DNA of 64,000 bases, taken from the NCBI RefSeq assembly GCF_010389155.1, contig NC_057769.1:20646735-20710734 (forward strand), written 5' to 3'. Both the position numbers and the translations under genes were made by a program. Positions 46,275 to 57,321 of this stretch are shown in pieces (position 1 is the stretch's first letter; each line of letters starts with the position of its first letter). The DNA is from Erigeron canadensis (taxonomy: Eukaryota; Streptophyta; Magnoliopsida; Asterales; Asteraceae). The notes under the pieces were generated by a model. The model made no database searches. It worked only from the letters and a program-made list of their open reading frames with translations, and was not told where the DNA came from.

Positions 46275-48696
46275 TGTAACATCCGTGAATTTTGACCCGT
46301 TGACTTAATGTGTAATTTGATGAATTATTGAAATAAAAGATGTTTTAGGTTAATAATCTTGTGATTAAATGACTAACTTTATACTCGTTGGGTCGTTTGG
46401 CGGTGTGCTAGATGATATATCGCGGGTTATGAACTAACTAGTTATGTTGATGGGTCAACCCATGGATCAAGTCATGATCCATGACCCACTTTAGTCAACC
46501 CAACCCCCACTCACCTTATCCTTTCCTTCCCTTATTCTTCTTACTTCTCTCTCTCTCTTCCTTACACTCAAGAACACACCCTCTTCTTCATCTCTCTCTC
46601 TCTAGATTTATTCTTAGTTTAAGGTAATTCAAGCTTAATAATTTCAAGAATAATAAACCTTATTATCATAATAACATCATATCGAAGATTCTGGCTCCAA
46701 AGTGCAAGAAGACATCACATTCGGGTTAAATTTCGGATTCGAGTGCTACGTGGTGAGCATGGTAAGTTAAACTTGTCCCATAACCTTTATTTTATCTTTG
46801 TTTTCTTGTTTCTAGTTGAAGTCAAGTGGATTCGGGTCTTGAATCATGTCGAAAAGCTTGCTAGTATCATCTAGGGTTTTTAGGTGATTAGTTCAAGGAT
46901 TTAAGGTTTGATTTGGGTTATGGAATGAAATTGTAGGATGGGTTATGTTTAAATATGGTTTACGTTTGATTTTGTGGGATAAAAGCTGATTTGGAGAAGT
47001 GTTGGAACCAAAATGGAAGCCAAAATTGGGTTTGGGTCGTGGTTGTATGCTGGATCTGAAGGATTTGGGCTGCAGGAGGTGTTCACTGCGGCGTAGTGAG
47101 GGAGGCCAAGCCCCATTGCGGCGCAGTGCTTTTTAACTGACTTGGGAAGTGATTTTGAGCCTCACTGCGGCGCAGTGAGGTGTGCCAAGCCTCACTGCGG
47201 CGCAGTGATGAAAGGCTGTCCGGCAGTTTTCTAACATAGTTTTCAAATGCTTGTATCTTTCAAACCGTAAGTCCAATAGAGACATGTGACCAATCGTTGG
47301 ATTCATAAATGAGTCTAGTTTCTTGTAGTAACCTTTAATTTGGTTGAAACCTTCCGCATTTCTAAAAAGGTCGAGTCTTTTGGGTCTAAGTCTTTATTCG
47401 GGAAAAGTTACTAATGCTTGGGTACGTTGTGGCCGACTTAAACTAGGGTTAGACCTTACCTAGACGTCTTAACAACCTTATTTAGTCCCGAGAGTCACTA
47501 GGGTTGTACTCGTTATGAGTAGGATGTAGATGAATCGTGCTAATAATTACATATGATATTATAATTATAGGTGGTGGACGTGAAGTGATTGCAAGACAAC
47601 TCTAATTTGATTTTAACTTGTATTAACTACTCTTAGCCGATCAAGGTGAGTTCATATCTCCCTACTCTATTGAGATTCGGGCTGAAAAGCGTACATTGTG
47701 TGTTTTATTGTTTGCATTAACTGTTTGTTGATCGAATGATGATTGATGGTTGAATTGAATTGTTCGTGTGAGTTGGTTTGAAAGAGGTTATATTTTGGGT
47801 TAAATGTACATACATGGAAGTCAACTTCGTTTTCAAAAGGTTTGAGATGTGGAGGGTTAGCCGCTGGTACACCCTGTATACAAACATCGAGGACTCTTTG
47901 AAAGCAAGCCCTCTCAAGTGTGTGTATGTATAGTTTGTTCAGATTGTTGGTTATTGGATGTCGGATTGATGGATTGTTGGGGTTGCGTTGTGTTGGTTGC
48001 TTTGAGATGATTTGGTTGTCTGTTGAGACAAATGTGTTTACCCAGGTATAGACGTATACACTGGTGTTGGTCATCCGGGTTTATAGACGTATATTCGCCG
48101 ACGTTTTTGAGATGCCACATTGGTCATGGTGATGACATGTGAGTATCGTTGCATAAATGGCATGATGGCCATACATATCATACATATTTTGGTTTGGCAT
48201 GCTTATCATTCACATCATGGCATTGGCATTGCATTTGTCATTCTTTTACGCATATTATATTGTGATTCATTGGTTGGATGACGTGTAAGACTACTTGTAT
48301 GCAATGAATTGTTCTTGCTTTATGATATGTGGTTATTGTCGGTGGTTCCTCTTGGACCACCACTACGGACTCACCAACCTCGTGTTGACTTGTTAGTACA
48401 CTTTTCAGGTAATCAGGTGAACCAAGGACGTGATCTTGTGTAGCTTTTGGACTCGGGCATGGACTTCATGGATCAAGGATTCATTCGCCCACTTTTGATT
48501 AATGCTTAGGATCGATAGCCATCTCTAGAATTCTCTTTTTTAAACTTTGATGGTCATTTGTTCCTTGTGCATTGTATGAATATTTGACTTGTTATGGATT
48601 CACCGAATTCATTATTTTCATTTAGTTGCCTACGATAATCCATCCTTGTGCTATGTGATTTTCGTAATATTCCGAGCCCTAGCTCGGGGTGTTACA
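46275..48696 (+). repeat. Element B LTR, right copy
   Basis: 2422 bp. Longer than the left copy mainly because the palindrome block is expanded: copies at 47084-47098, 47114-47128, 47163-47177 and 47193-47207 against two on the left. The 34-bp motif is at 47849-47882. Confidence 0.92.
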
Positions 48697-49906
48697 TTGA
48701 CTGAGGTAGATAATTCAAGAAAGTACACGGTACACCAAATGGTTCAACATTCTGTAAATTCGGTTTCTTATGTAGAAACTCATAACATGTCTTATTATGA
48801 CGCTTAACAACAGTAACCCTATTTATAATATGACAAGCTGTATTCACTGCCTCCCCCCAAAACATAGTAGGAAGCCCTGAATCTACAACCACAGTTCTGG
48901 CTGTTTCGATTAGAGTCTTATTCTTTCTTTCAGTAACTCCATTCTGTTGTGGTTCATACGGTGACCTGTATTGATGTTGGATTCCCTTTGACAAACAAAA
49001 GACATCCATCACATTATTCTTAAATTCAGTTTCGTTGTCACCCCTGATTCTCTTAACACGAACTCCTTAAATGTTTTCAGTTTCAACAAAGAAATTTATC
49101 AAAATTTGCAGAGTTTCATCTTTTGATTTAAGAAAGAATACCCATGAGAATCTCGAGTAATCATTAGTAACCACCAAACAGTAGTACATCCCACCGATAC
49201 TTCTTACATTCACTAGACCAAATAAATCCATGTGAAGTAACTCGAAAGGATTGGCAATAGAATTTTCTTGTTTCGGTTTATGTGCAGACTTTTGATGTTT
49301 ACCTTTCAGACAAGGTACACATTTGTCTTCCATTCCAAACCGTTTCATGGGAACGCCGTCAACCAAACCATGTTTGACAATGTCATTCATCTTTCGGAAA
49401 TTGATATGTCCCATTCTTCTATGCCATAGTAAAGATTCAGATTCATTTGCTTCCGATAACAAGCAAACAGACTCCTTTGGATCATCAACACCTAACACAA
49501 GGCCATAGATGTCTCTCTTTCTAGGAGCTTTCAGCAGGATCCAGTCTACAGGAATAACATATCCTGGTTTCAATATAAGTGCTTCTTTCTCAGTAAAATG
49601 GACATTGTTTCCCTTGTCACAAATCTGAGAAACACTTAACAAATTATGTGCTAACTGTTCCATATAATTGACTTTCTCCAGCGTAATCTTCCCATTGACA
49701 ACATCACCTTGGCCTGAGATGTTGCCACCCGTGGGACCTGCGAAACTAACATACGAACCATTTAAATCTTCATAACTGGACAACACATTCTTGTCCCCTA
49801 TCATGTGCTGAGAGCATCCACTGTCAACATACCAAAGACTGATAGGCTTTCTTGGTTCTCCCTGCACATCAGACAATAAGATGGTTAGTTTCTGAAGGGA
49901 ACCCAA
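48697..49906 (-). pseudogene. Copia E protease and integrase
   Basis: Frame 49906-49067 has the protease core WYVDSGCSQHM, the GAG-pre-integrase region (LLWHRRMGHINFRKM) with the zinc finger CVPCLKGKHQKSAH, and the first integrase Asp (LLHMDLFGLVNVRSIGG). After one stop the frame continues as RIRGDNETEFKNN (second Asp) and SPYEPQQNGVTERKNKTLIE (Glu). It ends at 48697 where element B begins (FGVPCTF...). The integrase C-terminus is missing. Confidence 0.85.
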
Positions 49907-52252
49907 ACCTTTTGAGGTTTAGGTTTTCCGAATTCATCTCTAATGATCAATTCGGTCCAATATCCATCGCTCTGTAAAGGAGCCTTGGATGAGGATGGTG
50001 TCATTGACTATTTCTTAGGTGAAGTGAAACGAGTCTTAGGAGGTGAATTCTTTGGTGAGTGAGTACCAAATCTAGGTTGACTCCCTAATCGATCAAAGAA
50101 TTTAGACGAACTATTAATTCTGGAAGGAGGAGATCGATTTGGCTGAGCCATCTTCCTAGGTGAATAACTCCTTTGAGGTGTACGAGAACGACTCGGACTT
50201 ACACTACTAGAAGTAGTATTCTGTGAAGGTCCCTATCGTTTTGGAGTCTTAGATTTATTGTCATGAGCAACAATATCTGAGTCACTAGATCCTCCAGAGG
50301 ACATACCCTTTTTCTGGACATCGTCGTTTCTTATTTGGACAGCAACTATAAACATGTCCTACTTCATAACAATAGCAACAAGATTTTTTAGCTCTTGCTT
50401 TCTTAGCTTTAACATCAAACTCAGCTGGAGTCATGCTTAAACATTCCTTAAGTTCAATTATGGCTGACTCTTCTTTTGATAAACAAGTTGACTCATTTTT
50501 ATCCGAAAAATATACTTTCTTTTGAGAATTCTTATGAGTCGTGTATAAAGTTAAGGGGACTCCACTAGACGTAGATTCATCCTTATTCCATACTTTATCA
50601 ATCTTGTCATGATCTATCAAAATAAATTTCAGTGGATGTAAAAACAGTATCACATCCCTTCATTGTAAAACATTTAATGTTCTTATCAACAGGACAAGTT
50701 GAATTCACTTGACTAGATCCTTTAGGAGCACTAGCATCATAAACTCCATTCTTAGGATCCGCTGGTTTAACAAATGAACTTTCAAGCTTATCTTTCTTGT
50801 TAAGCTCCTTAACTTTATCAATCGAGCTTTTAGAGCTTTTAGGGGTCTTAGGATCAACATTTTGTTTTTCTGAAACGATCGGACCAGTTTCACCAATATC
50901 GACCTTTTCAGTAAGCTGTGTTAGAGACTCAGTATAATTATCATTGAATGGACCTCTAACCTCATTATAACTCATACCCAAACCACTTTTGTCTTTTGAA
51001 TCCCGTGGTATAGGTTTTTGCATCTGCATTGATCTTAATAAGTCAGATCCCCTAATTTGATCTAATCTTGTATTAAGCTTAACTGTCTCCAACTTTGCAT
51101 CAACCAATTCTTTCTCCTTCTTAGAAAAGTCTTCAGTTAGTTGAGCATATTGTTCATTTCCCACTTTTCCATTAAGACTGACTCTTTTAATTTTTCTTTC
51201 AATGCAAGAATATCCTTATCAGATGCACGAATCTTATCTTGATAAAGACTTTCTTGTTTTACCAAACCAGAATTTTTGGCAAACAAAGAGTCGTTTTCTT
51301 TCTTGAAGATGGAGTTTTGACTAGTTAAGTTAATAACAAATTTATTCAGAATAAACACCTCAAGTTTTAAATCTGACACCATTTTACAAACGTCAACTAT
51401 ATAGAACAAGGAACAAGATACCTTCTGATCTGCAGCCTTGCAATCTGCCATGTATGCAACAAAGTCTTCAGTTGTCATACCTTCAAGTATCACGAAGTTC
51501 TTCATTTGTTCTTCAATGCTCTTCATAGCAATGTCATCAACAGGACTCGATGACTCTTCCTTTTCTTCAGATGTTTTCACTGCTGTCACAGGTTCACTCT
51601 CAGATCTCAAAGTCTCAGCAACATTACATACATTCTGCTTAACTATATCAGATGCACTTTCTTCACTTGAGTATACAGCATAATCAATTATTGCAGCTAC
51701 CTCATCATATAATTCCACCATGTAGGCATGATTCTAGGTATCATCGGATTGTGTATCCCATTGATAAGTACCATCCGGATTCTGAACAACAACAACCTTT
51801 GACTCCGAAAATGGTGACGAAACTGGCTGTTGTGGAGTACCAGGATATGTAATCATTGCTTGAGTTTTCTGATTACTTGGAGTAATACCGCCTTGATTGT
51901 AATTTTGACGACCAACAACGGTATTATCAATCCTCTTAGGTCGTTGACACTCTCTTGCAAAGTGACCAAATCCATCGCAGTTATAGAATTTCACCTTAGA
52001 TTTGTCAAAGCCTTTAGTGCCATTACCTATAGGTCTCCCAGTTCTCTGAGTGAATCTTCTGACCTTAATAGTGAGCATAGTTAGCTGCCATTGTAGATCC
52101 ATTTCTTCCAAATCATCAGGATCTATCTGATTGTAATCCTCATCAATTACTGCAGGATCATTAATCTTTCCTCCGATAAACGCTTCATGAGCATTACAAA
52201 AGGCTGAGTAAACACTCATTCTACCTTCTGCAGAACTCATACTCATTGGCAT
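49907..52252 (-). pseudogene. Copia E long gag C-terminal part with two zinc knuckles
   Basis: Several frames (52252-51734, 51721-51137, 51164-50607, 50653-50285 and a Ser/Pro/Arg-rich stretch to 49907). First knuckle FYNCDGFGHFAREC has lost its first Cys; the second, CYCYEVGHVYSCC (with a preceding Cys), keeps CX2CX4HX4C. Between them is helical, Lys/Glu-rich sequence (TEDFSKKEKELVDAKLETVK) like a coiled coil. An extended gag of this kind is typical of Sireviruses. Confidence 0.75.
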
Positions 52253-52264
52253 AGAGTGAAAAGA

Positions 52265-53158
52265 TTATACCTTGCTCTTGACATTCGTATGTGCATTGTC
52301 ATAAGCAACATATCCAACAATACCTTCAACATCTACTATTGGTGTAGCTTCTGCACCACTTAGAAATGCATTATTCCCCGAGCTAGAACTTGCTAAATGA
52401 ACACACTTAGCATGATACAATGAGGGATCTTGAGTGAAATCCGAGTGAGTATCTTTAATTCTTCTCTTCATATCTCTGTTCTTCAGCTTGGAAACTACCT
52501 TTTCAAAGTCCCATGTACTATATTCCTGATCATCTTGAAGTTGATGAACATAATCAGTCCATGTCTTAGGTAATGAGTCCAAAAACTTATCGACTACCTC
52601 AGTTTGAGGATAAACAACCTCAAAATACGACAACTCAGTAGTCAAATGACTGAATCGAATAATAATCTCGTCAAGAGATTCTCCTTTCAGTCCATTGAAG
52701 GCTTCATAATGGTGCTTCAGAAGTTTGATACGATTCTTCTTCAAGGTTACATCGCCCTCACAATATCTTTCAAAAGCGTCCCATAAGTCCTTTGAAGTAG
52801 TGTATTTTTTGAACAAATGTACACTATCTTGAGGTAAGGCCATAGTAAGAGTGGACAAGACCTTTCCCTCAATTGCGTATCTTTTTCGTTCTTCAATCGG
52901 CATATCAGCATAAGTATACCTACCGATCACTCCATTCTTCTCATACGAAGGCCAATCAAAACCTTGAGTTATCACAAGCCACATTTCCATGTCAGTGAGA
53001 CGAATGTAGTCTTCAAAACGTCTCTTCTACATCCAATAGTTTTCCATACGGAACAACTTTGGAGGTGTGTTTCCACGACCAACCTTATGATCGTGCATGA
53101 TCATCTGGCTGATAAGTAGGCCATTAGGAGAGTTTGCGGCAGCTGGTATAGTCGTCAT
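52265..53158 (-). pseudogene. Copia E gag N-terminal domain
   Basis: Start ATG at 53158 (MTTIPAAANSPNGLLISQM). One TAG at 53027-53029 (codon 44), then open to a TAA at 52265-52267, beyond which the same frame continues into 52252. It carries the UBN2-type copia Gag domain: RRFEDYIRLTDMEMWLVI, LWDAFERYCEGDVTLKKNRI, LTTELSYFEV, FLDSLPKTWTDYVHQLQDD. It would form the particle shell. Confidence 0.85.
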
Positions 53159-53473
53159 TTAGAATCTTTTGAAAATCAAATCAAACGAAATAGTAAGGAG
53201 TTCATATGTTGCGAAGTCACACGAAGTACACGTGACACGAAGGACACAAAGTCACACTCATTACACGTGACACGAGGTACTGAGACACGAAGTCACAGAG
53301 GCACACGTGACACGAACTGACGGCTGACGTAAGCAATACACGAAGTTTACCTCGTGCTGACGTAAGCACGAAGTGACACGAAGAAGAGCACGAAAATACC
53401 TTTAAACACGAATTTCGAATCGAATTTGCAAACAATAGCAAATCAAATGATCTTACACCTTCTGGTAATCAAC
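53159..53473 (-). promoter_or_regulatory. Copia E leader with repeated CACGTG and ACGT motifs
   Basis: Three CACGTG boxes at 53229-53234, 53264-53269 and 53304-53309, each in acacgtgacacga context, plus gtgctgacgtaagcac near 53360. CACGTG and TGACGT are plant bZIP/bHLH binding cores; their use here is inference. Confidence 0.6.
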
Positions 53474-53491
53474 GTTAGGGCTCTGATACCA
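53474..53491 (-). promoter_or_regulatory. Primer binding site of copia E (initiator Met tRNA)
   Basis: The minus strand reads tggtatcagagccctaac two bases inside the 5' LTR, the standard plant initiator-Met site. Confidence 0.9.
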
Positions 53492-53493
53492 CT

Positions 53494-54143
53494 TGTAAGG
53501 TACCCTATTGTTGCGTGGATCGTAATAAGATATGATTCGTTATGTCAAGAGTGCGGAATCCTCTTGAGATAACTAGATTGCTATTGCCTTCCGTCGATTA
53601 ATGAGCAATTAATCAACCTAAGATGCACAAGGCTTGTGGTTCGTGTAGGAGATCACACGAAGGAACAATTAACCTTAATTCGTGTTTATTCAAAACGATT
53701 TACTTAGATTTAAAACGATTAACCTAATAGGTATTGGGTTCGTGTGGGCTTCGGCCTTAATTACGTATTAGACTCGTAATTAACAATAACTGATCTACCT
53801 CGTGCTGACGTCAGCACGAAGGTAATCCCATGTACTGATGACGTCAGCACGAGGGACGTGCCTTTGGTCCTTTGTTTTACTTCATTTAGTTCGTACATAA
53901 CATTCAATCACCGTTTAAGTGTTCTACGACACTTATAAACCTTGATTCTATGTTCTTGTACCTGCAAAACAATATATAACACACAAACACAATACAAAAC
54001 ATATACAGATATAATATTGAAGTTCAAATGTAACCATTAAATATCAAAACAAGTTCTTATTTAAATGATTACAAACATAGTTTCTAAAACATAAACGATA
54101 ATCAAATCTATGTTGCGATTGTCACAACGAATCTGCATCTACA
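53494..54143 (-). repeat. 5' LTR of copia E, TATA region deleted
   Basis: 650 bp. Against the 3' LTR it lacks 31 bp (30966-30996 there) at 53728/53729 between ctaat repeats; the lost piece contains TATAAATA. TGACGTCA at 53806-53813 and 53839-53846 is kept. Confidence 0.92.
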
Positions 54144-54148
54144 CGCAT
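54144..54148. repeat. Target site duplication of copia E (right copy)
   Basis: CGCAT, identical to 30723-30727. Confidence 0.9.
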
Positions 54149-55919
54149 TAATCCCACTTCTGCATCAACCCTGTTCAAATTACAGACCTTGGACAGCAGC
54201 TCGCCAACCTCTGGGCCATTGATGAAAGACTTGCAGACACGGGGGATGACCTCTACAATCAGTCTCCCATATTTTCCTGCCTTATCTGCAAGCGCATCCT
54301 GTGCCTCCTTCACCAAACCATCTTTTTCTCGCACTTGATCTCCCAAAGACCCTACCTCCCTCTCCTTCTCCTCAATGATCCTTTGAGCACCAGCTCTTGC
54401 AGCACTCAGCTCAGATTGCAGGGACCCACGGTCCAACTCTAGCTCAGTCACCTTCGCCTCCAGAGCAAGCTTTTCCGTCATCAATTCTTCATATCGCTCC
54501 TTCAAAGGCCCAGCTTCCTCTGCACTCTCCCGTAATTTTGAATCCATAGCACTACCAATGACGGCACAGCAGAAAATAGAGCAGTTGAAGAAAGCAGACA
54601 GCTTTGAGATCTCCATATTCATCAAACCATCTATCCATCCAGAAGGAGCGATACCTTGCAAATCTCGATGACAGGTGGAAGCATCTAGAACCTCTTCAAG
54701 GGGATCAAAAGCTGCACAATTATAAATCAAGTGTCAACTAAGCAAAATAAAATGGAGGGAAGTAAAAGGTAAAGAGCTAATATGATGGCTGCGGAGGAAT
54801 CCTATTGGCCTTCGCCCTTATCTTCTTTGACCGATGACTACCAGGCTTCTTTGACATACTCTTCCTCTTCCTCACGCGGCTGCCAACAGTGTCCCTTTGA
54901 GTTTCTACCTCCCCAGCTGCATCCTCGCCATTGTCATCTGAAACATCAACGGTCTCCGCGGGCTCACGAACCACGGGGCTAGATGCCTCAGGCAATTCAT
55001 CAGGAATGGGCCTCTCCTTAGCCAGAGTAGGATGAGCAGGATCGGGGACTAGTGGTACAGTTGGCTCAACGGGTGGAGGAGCCAGAGCCACCGGCCTGAA
55101 AACAACACCAGACAAAACAGGTTGTCTATCAATAAGTTGCTTGAACGACATCTCTTTGCAAAAAAAAAAAAAAACATGAATCAGTGTCTACTTTGTGAAC
55201 GAAGGATAACAAAGAAGAAGTGCAAAAGAATCAACTTACCCTGACCATCGAATTCAATTGCAACATCCAAAGTACCATACTCCTAACATCTTGAAACTTG
55301 GGATTTGAACAATACAACCTCCGGGTATACACACAATTTATCTGATAAAAACACAAGACATCTACATCCACCTGCCTAACACCAAACACACTCGGGGGAC
55401 CTATCGACTCATACTTCAACCTATTCCTATCTAGCAAACCACTATGAGCAGGCGGAACTAACGATTGATCAACGAAGACAAACAAATTCTTCCAGTCTCT
55501 AACCTCAACACCACCAGCAATAAAAATTTCGTAGTCACCATTCTTCGAAACAGTGACCCAGTCACCAAATTCTTTCAACTTATAGAAGAAGTTAAACAAG
55601 GCAACAGATAGTCGGATGCGATTCGCAAAACAAAGCACTTGAAAAACAATAAGTTTTGCAACACCAGTCGGGTGAACAGTAGCTATATGACACTGATAGT
55701 AATCTATAACCCTAAGGAAAAAATCTGAAAAGGGGATCCTAAGGTTACCTTGTGAAAAAGCCTTCACATATATGCCGACCGCCGAGGATCACATATGGAT
55801 TTCCCCTTTTCAGGGTATCGAACCAAATTAGGGTTTTGAGAAAGGTATTGGTTCACGAAACTCTGATAGGTAGAGTGGCTCAAGGCGTTGGTAATATCCC
55901 TTATTCCTCGTTTTGACAT
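54144..55919 (-). pseudogene. Antisense ORF of element C, N-terminal and central parts
   Basis: Starts at ATG 55919 (MSKRGIRDITNALSHSTYQS), shifts frame near 55765, then 55767-55231 encodes FSDFFLRVIDYYQCHIATVH, LFNFFYKLKEFGDWVTVS, like the putative gypsy-type transposon domain (PF04195). Probable intron after 55240 (GGTAAGTTGA donor) up to about 55153. Next segment 55151-54777 is Pro-rich with a basic RKRKSMSKKPGSHRSKKIRAK cluster. The segment from 54718 (acceptor attgtgcag) reads a long coiled coil (KERYEELMTEKLALEAKVTE...). It is broken at 54144 by copia E and continues at 30727. Antisense ORFs with this architecture are known from Tat-lineage elements; function unknown. Confidence 0.72.
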
Positions 55920-56295
55920 AATGATTAAATATAAAAGGAAGAAGGAAGATGATAATATACCTGGATAGTGTCTGGTGGATGGATAGACAAAGAAAAGACG
56001 GAGAGCAGGGTCAACAGACGAAAAAGCAATAAAGGGAAACCCTTATTTCGTGGTAATAAGTTGGTATTTATATGGGTCGTAATCACGGATAACTACCCAG
56101 TGATTAATTACCCCGAAAGATGTGCCAACAAGTTGCCACAGAGAGACAGAAAGTCATTATGGCTTAAACTAAATATGATTTATGGATTAACGAAGCAGCA
56201 AAGCACGTTCCTTTTGACTTCAAAGGTGTGATATTTATTTTGTTATTCGATCTGTTAAGTCTAATGCGATATTTTACAGATAAAACCTCCTATCA
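55920..56295 (+). other. Element C region between antisense ORF and polypurine tract
   Basis: It would hold the promoter or 5' UTR of the antisense ORF. A small plus-strand open frame (55968-56231) has no recognisable features. Confidence 0.4.
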
Positions 56296-56307
56296 GACTG
56301 GGGGGCT
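56296..56307 (+). promoter_or_regulatory. Polypurine tract of element C
   Basis: agactggggggct immediately before TGATGATATACCC. Confidence 0.8.
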
Positions 56308-56897
56308 TGATGATATACCCATACGGAGCTCTAGCTCCATACCCGAAGCAGAAGCAGAGAACGAAATCATCTTCGCACAGGTAAAGCCATAACAGAGCTC
56401 GGCCTCCGCTCAACATAATTACCCCGGAGCTCCAAAGGTAACAAATACCTAGCTCCGAGGAAATACGCAACAAAGATCGAACAAAAGATCTTTTCCATGA
56501 TTAATCTATTAAACATATCTAAGCTTCGATATACTCGGATACAATTAAGGTAACAAGATTACCACAAATCTCCTCAAGAAGGAAACAAGATATTCACAAA
56601 GGAGGGAGAGATTTACTCTAATTTTCTTACCCTCCCCTCTAAGAAATAGAGGAGGAAGCCTTACGGCAGATTCATGATTCGTACGCATAAAACCCTAACT
56701 CACGGTTTATTCGAATTCCGAATAAACCCCAAACACATCCCACAAAACCCTAAGTCGAACTCGAACGGCTTAGGATCAACCGATCACAGGCGTAAAGCGG
56801 TCTCTTCGACCCTCTGACCGTAAGGGAATCGCCAATAAACACCAACAACCCAACTGACACCTCTGGTTGAGCTATAGTGCGATTATCTGATCAAACA
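56308..56897 (+). repeat. 3' LTR of element C
   Basis: 590 bp; aligns with 26609-27205 throughout with scattered substitutions and small indels, notably near 56625-56650. Confidence 0.88.
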
Positions 56898-56902
56898 ACT
56901 AG
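56898..56902. repeat. Target site duplication of element C (right copy)
   Basis: ACTAG, identical to 26604-26608. Confidence 0.88.
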
Positions 56903-57321
56903 CTAGCAACTTAGGTGATTTGGTAATTTGTTCACGGTTGATGGTACCACGTGAGCACCTTAATCTTGTCACGATTATCTTTAAACTCAAACGAATTTGG
57001 TCTTAATTAAATGCAATCTCATTTGAAGTCAAGTGAATTCAAGGTGGATGACTTTTATTAATATTGTCTGAAGTTCTTCTTTATTCTTATGCAATTTGTC
57101 TTTCAAACTCATTTTAATTTTATTGTCAAAAGGATTTTCGAAGCAACACCCGTTTTCCAAACCATTTAATCAAACAACTAGTCAACCCAATCCCTGAGAA
57201 CGAACACGGTCTTACCTCTTAGCTATATTACAAACGGTCGGGTCCACTGCCCGATAGTGCATAGTAGTGAGTTTTTAGGTAATTCTAATTTTATAAATTT
57301 AAAGCTCGATTTTGCACATCA
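56903..57321 (+). repeat. Athila-like LTR of element D, right portion
   Basis: Continues the LTR from 26608. It has the phrase aatccctgagaacgaacacg seen near Athila LTR ends and terminates ...gattttgcacatca. The end is fixed by the transposase reading frame that starts at the next base; ctcgc (57322-57326) is the likely target repeat. Confidence 0.7.

Larger units (their letters stand above)
39078..48696 (+). mobile_element. Element B: Tekay-like gypsy, arranged internal-end/LTR/internal/LTR
   Basis: From left: a 165-bp stub of the 3' end of the gypsy internal region (39078-39242), a complete LTR (39243-41582), a full-order but deleted internal region (41583-46274) and a second LTR (46275-48696). 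The stub matches 46109-46274. The right end is an intact LTR end in copia pol; the left end is a breakpoint inside gypsy coding sequence. No flanking 5-bp repeat (ttgac on the right, tgaaa on the left). This fits a tandem LTR-int-LTR-int-LTR array formed by unequal LTR recombination, then a deletion that took the first LTR, most of one internal region and adjoining copia sequence. Confidence 0.85.
30728..54143 (-). mobile_element. Element E: Sirevirus-like Ty1/copia element, interrupted by gypsy B
   Basis: Minus-strand element with LTRs 53494-54143 (5') and 30728-31411 (3'), a CGCAT duplication, an initiator-Met primer site and a polypurine tract. In element order: leader, long gag with zinc knuckles and coiled-coil sequence, protease, integrase, RT, RNase H, a ~2-kb AT-rich gap, then an extra ORF region (35199-31434). 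A large gag and extra post-pol ORFs suggest the Sirevirus (SIRE/Maximus) lineage. Element B (39078-48696) lies between integrase and RT, and about 100 or more residues of pol are missing there. Many stops and frameshifts make it inactive. Confidence 0.85.
26609..56897 (+). mobile_element. Element C: Tat-like gypsy element, RT/integrase-less, interrupted by copia E
   Basis: LTRs at 26609-27205 and 56308-56897, both starting TGATGATATACCC and ending TCAAACA, with ACTAG duplications. Removing the copia insertion (30728-54143 plus its 5-bp repeat) leaves about 6.9 kb. Left to right: primer site, gag and protease remnants on the plus strand, about 600 bp of non-coding sequence, an antisense ORF, polypurine tract, LTR. 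I find no reverse transcriptase, RNase H or integrase. Because the copia target duplication proves continuity, these genes were absent before the copia inserted. Tat-lineage elements are known to carry an extra antisense ORF of this kind. C is probably a non-autonomous derivative moved by a full-length relative. Confidence 0.82.
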
